This document shows, in pieces, positions 34,100 through 40,827 of a stretch of DNA of 52,198 nt; within the stretch, counting starts at the first letter, position 1, and each line of letters begins with the position of its first letter. The position numbers and the translations under genes are program-made. The DNA comes from Anaerolineae bacterium. Lineage in GTDB: Bacteria; Chloroflexota; Anaerolineae; UBA4142; SHND01. The stretch lies in assembly GCA_022072245.1 (NCBI GenBank), contig JAJVIA010000093.1, positions 1 through 52,198 on the forward strand, given 5' to 3'. Under the pieces are notes generated by a model that worked only from the letters and a program-made list of their open reading frames with translations, was not told the DNA's origin and ran no database searches.

Positions 34100-35337
34100 G
34101 GAATATCTCCTAATTGATGAAGCCGGGTTAATGCAGGTTCGAAACCGGGATGGTTATTGAGGGCAGTCCGAAGATCCGTCCTGGCTCTGTCATAATCCCC
34201 CAATGCTTCAAGGGAACGGGCGCGCCAATAATAACTTTCCTCGAGAACCGGTTCACTCATAGCCTTGAGGGTGGTGGTGGCAAGATCCATCACGTCCTGA
34301 AAACGCCCTGTGTAAAAATATGCCGAGTACGGCCCGGTCTGATACCACATCATACGCCAGGGTCTCTCTTTGTCTGGAATATCAGGATACATGGCAAATG
34401 CCTTGTCATACGCCAATGCAGCACCGGCATAATCCCGGAGTTGAACCAGACTGCTACCCAGATTGAACCATGCAAAAAATTGATCCCGTCCGGCTAATTG
34501 GACAACCTCTTCCGTTGCAACATGTGCAGAGCTGCGGTTATTGTATTCCACATCAAAATGAGGACCCAAAATTGCGATCACATCCTTCTGCCGTTCAATT
34601 GGATGAATAACAAGATACGTGAAATTAAACGCCCGCCAATTACCCTCCAAATTCTCATACTGAATAGACTGATCAGGACCGTAATACGAATCCTGGACAA
34701 TAAACTTGCGTTCGGTTTCATCCTAACCGGTCACGAGAACATAATGCCCCATCCAGCCATCAAAGTCACGACCTTCGAAGCCCTTCTCGATGATAACCGG
34801 CAATTCGGCAGCCAGTAGGCGTTTGAGCAATTTGATGTCACCGCCTGTACGGTAAACAACTTCAAGTCCGGTTTCCTCCAGAACATAATCGGACAGTTCA
34901 TAAGGCATTACATTCTTGTCCCGCGAATTGGGTTTGGTGAATGCGGCAATGGGTCGCTGATCGTCGTCCCATCCCCAGTAAGTAAGCGCCATTGCCAAGG
35001 TAGCCGGGCCGCAGTTATTCCAGGTTTGATATTCATGTTGGGCGCCAATGAGAGTTATCTTCTCAGGTAATGGTATCGGCGATATAACCAGGGTCGGTGT
35101 CGTCGCAGGCATAAGTTGGGGAGTGGGAACCGTCTCAGTCGCAGTTGGGGGACCCTCCTTTGGAACGAATAGTACTTTCTCCGGAGGCGATATTGCATAC
35201 TTAATTTGTGCCCATGCCTCATTGACTCGCCATGCAACTTTTTCACGAACGGCGGGAATGGAATAGATCAGAGGGATCACAACAATTGACCCCAGCAGGA
35301 AAAATATTGCGAGTTTGGTGTTTTTTATCTTCTTCAT
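34096..35337 (-). pseudogene. C39-family peptidase with TPR region, interrupted by one TAG
   Basis: One frame of 414 codons from 35337 to 34096 is broken only by a TAG at codon 205 (34725-34723). The front half has a membrane anchor (about residues 9-27), a Thr/Pro linker and a C39-like papain-fold domain with NNCGPATLAMAL (C109) and GHYVLVTG (H198). Directly after the TAG the frame continues DETERKFIVQDSYYGP, the expected rest of the domain with the catalytic Asp, and then TPR-like repeats. Homologues usually have Tyr where the TAG stands, one base change away. It is inserted between the two metal modules on the opposite strand. Confidence 0.82.
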
Positions 35338-35480
35338 ACGAATGATTGTTTGATCGAAAACATTTCCATGCAGGCAACATTTGGCACTCAGCTATACCGG
35401 CATTCCTGCTTATCCAAGGGTACTCATTTCAAATGATAATTACCTGAAAAACAATATCCGCAAAATGGCGCATGCCCGGA

Positions 35481-35549
35481 ATAGGCAAAATGTCTCTCGG
35501 CATGTAGCGACAGATCCTTTAGACTCCATTCTGCTGATTGAGATTACAC
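35481..35549 (+). promoter_or_regulatory. Weak candidate regulon promoter before the YHS/HMA pair
   Basis: ATAGGCAAAATGTCTCTC (35481-35498) has only the left half intact. TTACAC (35544-35549) sits at the expected distance but is a poor -10. The GCGCT element is absent. The rest of the 296-bp gap upstream of 35634 shows nothing else. Confidence 0.35.
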
Positions 35550-35633
35550 CCAGCCTTTGGCGTTGTTACTTAGTCAGTTAACTTTAAAATGGAAGAAGCA
35601 CATGAAGGAAAACAATTACCAAGGAGCATCCAT

Positions 35634-35837
35634 ATGTCATTCAAAGACCCCGTCTGCGGCAAACGCATCAATCGCGGCAAAGCCCACATCACCATTGAAT
35701 TCGAAGGCGTAAATTATTTCCTGTGCTGCCCACAATGCCAGGCTCAATTTGAACGTTCCCCGAAAACCTTTGCCAAGCCTGAATTGGGTGAGAAAGCAAG
35801 GAGAGTCCAACACTATCCCGTCAAACAACACAATTGA
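35634..35837 (+). CDS. YHS-domain protein
   Basis: A 67-residue YHS domain: FKDPVCGKRINRGKA, then GVNYFLCCPQCQAQFERSP, with an extra Cys in the second motif. ATG at 35634 is chosen because AAGGAG lies 8 bases upstream; an in-frame ATG at 35589 would add 15 residues without a site. The basic C-terminal tail (KARRVQHYPVKQHN) is not part of the domain. It is followed 12 bp later by the second HMA protein, a pairing not seen beside the first HMA copy. Confidence 0.84.
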   Translation: MSFKDPVCGKRINRGKAHITIEFEGVNYFLCCPQCQAQFERSPKTFAKPELGEKARRVQHYPVKQHN

Positions 35838-35849
35838 GAGGAAAACAAT

Positions 35850-36149
35850 ATGAGCGATAATTGCCACGTTGAACCAATTCAAAAGTCCGCGCTGGATCAT
35901 GTCATCCAATCTGCCCACCGGATCCTGCTGTCCATTTCAGGAATGGGCTGTCCAAACTGTGTCACACGAGTGCGTAATGGACTGCTGTTGCTGGATGGTG
36001 TCCATGACGCCGAAGTGCTGTTGAACATGCGCATGGCGGAGGTTTACTTCGATGAGAAAAAGGTCTCTATCGAGATGCTTGTTCAGGCAGTGACTGGGGC
36101 GGGAAACGATGGGCGTCACAATTATCAGGCGCAGGCGATCACATCGTAA
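35850..36149 (+). CDS. HMA-domain metal-binding protein, copy 2
   Basis: A 99-residue protein closely related to the one at 33613. It starts MSDNCHVEPIQKSALDHVIQ, has GMGCPNCVTRVRNGL (C34, C37) and ends GAGNDGRHNYQAQAI. Likely a cytosolic Cu(I) or Zn chaperone. Downstream, as after copy 1, comes the promoter and start of a PCYCGC lipoprotein gene, here intact. Confidence 0.88.
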   Translation: MSDNCHVEPIQKSALDHVIQSAHRILLSISGMGCPNCVTRVRNGLLLLDGVHDAEVLLNMRMAEVYFDEKKVSIEMLVQAVTGAGNDGRHNYQAQAITS

Positions 36150-36178
36150 TTGATCTTAACCGTCAGATGACATTCATC

Positions 36179-36247
36179 ATAAGCCATTTGGCGTATATCC
36201 CTATCCGCCGTACTGCGCTGGAGTTAACTTAATTGTCAGACTACTAT
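36179..36247 (+). promoter_or_regulatory. Regulon promoter of polyferredoxin module B
   Basis: ATAAGCCATTTGGCGTAT (36179-36196), then 45 bp, then TACTAT (36242-36247). Second-site element CTGCGCTGG (36213-36221) is nearly identical to that before 18255. Confidence 0.78.
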
Positions 36248-36273
36248 TGAGCCATCCGAACACGGAGGCTCAA
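36247..36273 (+). promoter_or_regulatory. Palindrome covering the start site and ribosome binding site of 36275
   Basis: TTGAGCC (36247-36253) and GGCTCAA (36267-36273) pair, with an inner CCG/CGG stem. GGAGG lies in the right part, 7 bases before the ATG. A related, perfect palindrome occupies the same place before the relic at 34040. Because the predicted transcription start is near 36254, it may act as a DNA operator or as a shortened mRNA hairpin hiding the Shine-Dalgarno sequence. Confidence 0.5.
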
Positions 36274-36274
36274 T

Positions 36275-36715
36275 ATGTTTTCTAAACCAAACAAATTTAT
36301 TTTCCTGTTGATTGTTATAACGCTGGTAAGTACCGCAGTATCAGCTTGTTCCACATCGAGTGAAGTTCATCTCGCCATGACACCACTCGATCAAATGCCA
36401 ATGGATGTTCAGTCTGCTCCAGTGGCTGTGCAGGAAGCCTACCAATTCAATACCGCCAATCCAAATATCATGCAGGATATTCCCTGCTATTGCGGATGCG
36501 GCGATATCGGTCATACCTCCAATTACGATTGCTATGTTTCGGATGTGGATGCCAATGAGAAGATCACCTTCGACAATCACGCCCTCGGCTGCTCCATCTG
36601 CGTGGACATCACCCAGGATGTGATGCGTATGTTGAATGATGGCAAAAGTCCGCAGGATGCCAGGGCATACGTAGACGCGACCTACTCCAAATACGGATCG
36701 TCCAACATCCCCTAA
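36275..36715 (+). CDS. PCYCGC-motif lipoprotein
   Basis: A 146-residue lipoprotein (lipobox VSAC, Cys 25). The mature protein has the family motif PCYCGCGDIGH (C71, C73, C75), then C86 and DNHALGCSICVD (C106, C109). These six Cys and one His probably bind a metal cluster outside the membrane. The family is known by motif but not by function. In this operon it occupies the place that the P19-type iron-binding protein has in FtrABCD systems. First gene of module B; the next gene starts 4 bp after its stop. Confidence 0.85.
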   Translation: MFSKPNKFIFLLIVITLVSTAVSACSTSSEVHLAMTPLDQMPMDVQSAPVAVQEAYQFNTANPNIMQDIPCYCGCGDIGHTSNYDCYVSDVDANEKITFDNHALGCSICVDITQDVMRMLNDGKSPQDARAYVDATYSKYGSSNIP

Positions 36716-36719
36716 TCTC

Positions 36720-37190
36720 ATGCGCTATCGTTTCTCTCTTCTCCTTCTTGTAATGGCTGGACTGGTGGTGGCATTCGCGCCCCTGCCAGTTCCAACCATT
36801 GCGCCTCAAGAACGGACCTTTGAGATTGATGCACACCAATTTGCTTATTCTCCCTCTGATCTTCATGTCAACCCTGGTGACACAATAAATATCCATCTCA
36901 CCAGTACCGATGTTGTTCACGGTCTTTACGTGGATGGCTACGATATTTCCGTGGAAGCCGACCCCGGACAAAGCGCCACATTGACTTTTGTTGCCGATAA
37001 ACCCGGCTCCTTCCGCTTTCGCTGCAACATCACCTGTGGAGCCATGCATCCCTTCATGATCGGCAAGTTGACCGTGGGCAATAATTCTTGGTTATATCGC
37101 TCGATTGGTTTGTCAATCCTTGCCGCTATCAGCTTCTTTCCTCTTTCTTCCTTTAGTGACAGAAAGACGAAAGAAGAAAGAATCAAATGA
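36720..37190 (+). CDS. CuA-site cupredoxin (COX2/NosZ-like), membrane-anchored
   Basis: A 156-residue exported protein with an N-terminal signal/anchor (about residues 5-22), a cupredoxin domain and a C-terminal helix (about 126-143). The ligands are H67 in VVHGLYVDG and C102, C106, H110, M113 in CNITCGAMHPFM. The C-x3-C-x3-H-x2-M spacing is that of the binuclear CuA centre of cytochrome oxidase subunit II. It is much smaller than subunit II and no subunit I is present. Likely an electron-transfer or metal-oxidising partner of the polyferredoxin, which follows with an ATGA overlap. Confidence 0.88.
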   Translation: MRYRFSLLLLVMAGLVVAFAPLPVPTIAPQERTFEIDAHQFAYSPSDLHVNPGDTINIHLTSTDVVHGLYVDGYDISVEADPGQSATLTFVADKPGSFRFRCNITCGAMHPFMIGKLTVGNNSWLYRSIGLSILAAISFFPLSSFSDRKTKEERIK

Positions 37191-38518
37191 ACCGCATCGA
37201 ACTTACCCGTATTCCCTTTATAAAGAACGCTCTCAAAAACCGTTACCCGCAATTGGCTGTCTTTATCGTAATGCTGATCGGATATATCTTTGCAATCCTT
37301 GCCGGACTCATCGGGACTCCAGTGGGGAGTCATAACTTTAGCATTGTCTTTGTGTGGATCGCCTGGTGGGCGATCCTGATCCTTGTCGCGGTTCCATTCT
37401 TTGGGCGGGGATGGTGCGCGGTCTGTCCGATCCCGCTGCCAGGCGAGTGGTTACAGCGCGGCGCAGTCTTGAGTCCTCCCGACAAAAAACCGAAATGGCT
37501 CAATCTCCGCGTGCCAAAGATGTTCCGCAATATCTGGTTGCAGAATATTTCATTTCTTCTTCTTGCTCTCTTCAGCAGTGTGCTGCTGACAACCCCGAAT
37601 ATTACAGGCATCGTCCTAGCTGCGATGCTCTTTTCCGCCATTGGACTTAGCACAGTCTTTGAACGCCGCGCCTTTTGTCGCTATCTCTGTCCAGTTGGCG
37701 GATTTATCGGTCTATATTCCCAAACCGCTCCCATCGAATTACGCATCAAAGATAAGCAGGTCTGTGTCACTTGTGAAGGAAAGCCTTGTTACAACGGCTC
37801 ATCAGTAGGGTATGGCTGTCCGTGGGATGTCTTCCCTGGCGGCTTGACCAAGAACACCTATTGCGGCTTGTGCATGGAATGTATCCGCACCTGCCCTCAC
37901 GATAATATCGCCGTCAACCTGCGTCCCTTCTCTGCTGATCTCACCAAACCTTCCACACGCATGGACGAAGCCTTCAAGGCGTTCATTATGCTTGGCTCGG
38001 CAATCATCTATGCAGGTGTTCTGCTTGGTCCGTGGGGCGCTTTCAAGGATGCAGCCTACAATGTTGGCTCGAGCTCATGGTTCATCTATGCCATTGTTTT
38101 TCTTGCGATCATCTTCGTTGTTCTGCCTGGCTTGTTCACACTTGGTATCGTAGACACGAAAAACGCCTTACCGCTCAAACAACGTTTTGCGTCGCTCTCA
38201 ACCGCCCTCATTCCATTGGGGTTGATGTTCTGGGTGGCATTTAGCCTGTCCTTCGTTCTCACCAACGCCTCCTACATCATAGCCGCCCTCTCTGATCCGC
38301 TGGGTCTTGGCTGGAATCTTTTTGGCACAGCCAATGCAACGTGGCAGCCGATGCTCACCTCCATGCTTGCACCCGCACAAGCATTGGCGCTGGTCGGCGG
38401 CTTGATCTGGTCTGCCCGTACCGCGCAAAAAGCCGCAGGAGAAGTGAAAGTCTCGTCCATCCCAGTGATCGTATATTGTTTTTTCGCCACATGTTTCATG
38501 CTCTGGTTGTTACTATGA
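37187..38518 (+). CDS. NapH/FtrD-like polyferredoxin membrane protein (module B)
   Basis: A 443-residue membrane protein with about nine helices. Cys motifs are GWCAVCPIPLPGEW (C77, C80), FCRYLCPVGG (about residues 167-173), CVTCEGKPC, and YCGLCMECIRTCPHD, a ferredoxin-like 4Fe-4S set. It is a paralogue of the protein at 32201 with the same layout. In FtrABCD iron uptake systems a protein of this kind takes electrons from the periplasmic oxidase step. Overlaps of 4 bp on both sides tie it to the two CuA genes. Confidence 0.87.
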   Translation: MNRIELTRIPFIKNALKNRYPQLAVFIVMLIGYIFAILAGLIGTPVGSHNFSIVFVWIAWWAILILVAVPFFGRGWCAVCPIPLPGEWLQRGAVLSPPDKKPKWLNLRVPKMFRNIWLQNISFLLLALFSSVLLTTPNITGIVLAAMLFSAIGLSTVFERRAFCRYLCPVGGFIGLYSQTAPIELRIKDKQVCVTCEGKPCYNGSSVGYGCPWDVFPGGLTKNTYCGLCMECIRTCPHDNIAVNLRPFSADLTKPSTRMDEAFKAFIMLGSAIIYAGVLLGPWGAFKDAAYNVGSSSWFIYAIVFLAIIFVVLPGLFTLGIVDTKNALPLKQRFASLSTALIPLGLMFWVAFSLSFVLTNASYIIAALSDPLGLGWNLFGTANATWQPMLTSMLAPAQALALVGGLIWSARTAQKAAGEVKVSSIPVIVYCFFATCFMLWLLL

Positions 38519-39492
38519 AGCGACCTGAACTCATCTCCCGTTTTCTGATCGTCACAGGAATTCTCCTCGCGGTTGGCGCGCCATTATTCTTTTGGGCACG
38601 CACGCCTTTGATCCACGCGCGCATGGCGGAGGACGGCGGCTGGAATCCCGATGTTATTCAAGCAGAAGTTGGCGAGCCGCTTCATCTAAAGATCACTTCC
38701 GATGACGTTGTACATGGCTTTGCAGTCGGTCAAATGGAGATGCAAAGTGTGGACATCCTCCCTGGCAAAGTCACCGAGGTCACATTGAACTTCGACAAGC
38801 CCGGGATTTACACTTTCTTCTGCACGCGCTGGTGTGGACTCAACCACTGGCGGATGCGCGGCACGATAGAAGTCAGCGGCTCACCTTTGGACCCTGAGCC
38901 TGCCACTGTTCCCCTCTACGTTTCCCTCGACCTTGACCTTGACGCTCCGCACGACGCGTCTGCTGTCCCAAATGGAAAACCTTCGGCGACCAGCGGTCAA
39001 TTACTGGAAACCAATCTGCCAATTGACCAGTCTGCCGAATACTATCGTTCTCATTCACCTTATGAGGTTTTTGAAGGTTTACAAAACACATCCCTTACCG
39101 AAGCCCAACGTTGGGACGCAGTCGCCTACTTCTGGCAATCCAACACCACCCCTGAATCCCTTGCAAATGGCAGACAGCTCTACGCCGAAAACTGCGCCGC
39201 CTGCCACGGCGAAAATGGCGCAGGGGATGGCGTTTTTGCCGACGACCTTGCTGCCGCAGGCGAGTCCTCCTTGCAAACAATGGAAGGCGCTATGGATATG
39301 GCCATGCAGACCCCTGTGGATTTCACTAATCCACAACGAATGCTTGGCGCCAGTCCTGCATTATTACAAGGGAAAATCCTGCGCGGCGGCATGGGCACAG
39401 GCATGCCCATGTGGGGGTCGATCTTCACCGAAGACCAAATCTGGGATCTGATCGCATACATCTATTCATTCCAGTTTGAATATCAACATTAA
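38515..39492 (+). CDS. CuA-domain/cytochrome c fusion protein
   Basis: A 325-residue exported protein. An N-terminal helix (about residues 8-27) is followed by a CuA cupredoxin domain: H67 in VVHGFAVGQ and C103, C107, H111, M114 in CTRWCGLNHWRM. A c-type haem domain follows, with CAACH (C227, C230, H231) and a probable axial Met in GTGMPMWG (297-299). This is the layout of caa3 oxidase subunit II, but no oxidase subunit I is near. It probably carries electrons between CuA, haem c and an outside acceptor. ATG 38515 overlaps the previous stop; the longer upstream frame lies inside that gene. Confidence 0.88.
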   Translation: MKRPELISRFLIVTGILLAVGAPLFFWARTPLIHARMAEDGGWNPDVIQAEVGEPLHLKITSDDVVHGFAVGQMEMQSVDILPGKVTEVTLNFDKPGIYTFFCTRWCGLNHWRMRGTIEVSGSPLDPEPATVPLYVSLDLDLDAPHDASAVPNGKPSATSGQLLETNLPIDQSAEYYRSHSPYEVFEGLQNTSLTEAQRWDAVAYFWQSNTTPESLANGRQLYAENCAACHGENGAGDGVFADDLAAAGESSLQTMEGAMDMAMQTPVDFTNPQRMLGASPALLQGKILRGGMGTGMPMWGSIFTEDQIWDLIAYIYSFQFEYQH

Positions 39493-39501
39493 GGAGGCTC
39501 T

Positions 39502-39963
39502 ATGAGCAAAAAACATAAGAGACAGAAACAAAAGCAAAAGTTTCCGTGGCTGCTTCTGGCGCTGGGCGGAGTGTTCGTTGCCCTTGCTGTAATCCTGTTC
39601 GCGCGTCAAGGAGGTGATGGAGGCGGTACGCCATCCATCGCGGTGGATCAACAGTTGATTGACTATGGTGACGTGAAGTTCAACGTGGAAAAAACCTTTG
39701 CCATCAAGGTCACCAACACCGGGGATGGTACACTGCGCTTCAAGGAAGAACCATATATCGAAGTATTGGAGGGATGCTGACCTCCTCAATTAACCATCGG
39801 TTCGATGGTGCTCAAACCCGGCGAAAGCACAATCGTTGAGTCTAGTATTTTCATGATGCATGAAGGCATGGACGGTCCGCATAACTTTGCAGTTCACTTG
39901 AAAACAAATGATCCTGCAAATCCTGATCTAATTGTGAACGTATTATCCAATTGGATCCCGTAA
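39502..39963 (+). CDS. DUF1573-like membrane protein, possible selenoprotein (in-frame TGA at codon 93)
   Basis: Read through a single TGA at 39778-39780, the frame gives 153 residues: basic N-terminus, one helix (about 14-34) and an immunoglobulin-like DUF1573 domain. The sequence is continuous across the TGA: YIEVLEGC-(TGA)-PPQLTIGSMVLKPGES and then MMHEGMDGPHNF. As I recall, homologues have CC-PP at this point, so the TGA replaces a Cys. A hairpin ACCATCG-GTT-CGATGGT begins 12 bases after the TGA, with its loop 19 bases after it, as in bacterial SECIS elements. Otherwise the gene is broken and only residues 1-92 are made. Confidence 0.65.
39778..39809 (+). promoter_or_regulatory. SECIS-like element behind in-frame TGA
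   Basis: TGA (39778-39780) is followed by ACCATCG (39793-39799), a GTT loop, and CGATGGT (39803-39809): seven perfect base pairs, with G as first loop base, 19 bases from the TGA. Bacterial SECIS elements, as described in the literature, have a short stem with G in the first loop positions about 16-37 bases after the UGA. Confidence 0.5.
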
Positions 39964-39983
39964 AACCTGGAGGTTTATATTCA

Positions 39984-40805
39984 ATGTTAGCAAGTTTTCT
40001 TTTATCACTGCGGGAGGGTCTGGAAGCCGCCCTTATCATCGGTATCGTGTTGGGCGTTCTGGTGAAGTTGAAACGTACCGACTTGAATGCTGTTGTCTGG
40101 CGCGGGGTGGGGGTGGCAGCCTTATTGAGTCTTTTCGCGGCTATCGCCCTTAACCTGCTTGGAATGGAATTCGAAGGCAAAGGCGAGGAAATTTTTGAAG
40201 GCATTGCCATGCTTCTTGCCGCAGGCGTTCTGACTTGGATGATCGTATGGATGAAAAATCATGGCAGGACACTCAAGCGTGAAATCGAGGAACAAACCAA
40301 TCAGGCGGCGCTGGGGAAGGGACAGAAAGCCTTGTTCGCGCTGGCATTCTTGGCTGTATTCCGTGAAGGGATCGAGCTGGCGTTGTTCCTGCTCGCTGCG
40401 AGACTGACATCCAGCCCATTGCAGACCATTTCAGGTACATTACTCGGGCTGATCGGTGCAGCCGTTCTTGGCTGGATATTGTTTACATCTACCATGAAAC
40501 TCAGCCTGCGCAAATTTTTTAGTACAACCAATCTTCTACTGATTATTTTTGCAGCAGGTTTGGTTGGATTGGGAGTTCACGAGTTTAATGAAGCAGGGAT
40601 CATTCCTTCAGTGATCGAAAATGTATGGAACATCAACTCCATTCTGAGCGATAAAAGTGAAATAGGATTGCTTCTGAAAGCCTTGATAGGCTACAATGGC
40701 AATCCCTCCTTAACTGAAATCGTCGCCTATACCATTTATTTGGCTGGTATGACCATGCTTGTCCTGTTGAAAAGGCAAATGCCCCTTCCTGTGAAAGCCG
40801 ATTAA
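39984..40805 (+). CDS. FTR1-family iron (or copper) permease
   Basis: A 273-residue membrane protein with seven helices and the two FTR1 motifs, REGLE (residues 10-14) and REGIE (127-131), which bind the metal during transport. Start ATG 39984 is chosen for its GGAGG site; the frame upstream overlaps the preceding gene. FTR1 permeases import Fe(III) delivered by an oxidase (EfeUOB, FtrABCD). Here the oxidase role would fall to the CuA proteins of the same operon. Last gene of module B, ending 23 bp before a convergent histidine kinase gene. Confidence 0.9.
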   Translation: MLASFLLSLREGLEAALIIGIVLGVLVKLKRTDLNAVVWRGVGVAALLSLFAAIALNLLGMEFEGKGEEIFEGIAMLLAAGVLTWMIVWMKNHGRTLKREIEEQTNQAALGKGQKALFALAFLAVFREGIELALFLLAARLTSSPLQTISGTLLGLIGAAVLGWILFTSTMKLSLRKFFSTTNLLLIIFAAGLVGLGVHEFNEAGIIPSVIENVWNINSILSDKSEIGLLLKALIGYNGNPSLTEIVAYTIYLAGMTMLVLLKRQMPLPVKAD

Positions 40806-40827
40806 TCAATAAAAGATAATCGGTAAA

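Noticed and set aside
36179-40805. Cytochrome caa3 oxidase or nitrous-oxide reductase cluster
   Set aside because: The CuA sites, cytochrome c fusion and NosR/NapH-like proteins suggest it at first, but there is no oxidase subunit I or III, no NosZ, and no NosD/F/Y. FTR1 at the end fits metal uptake better.
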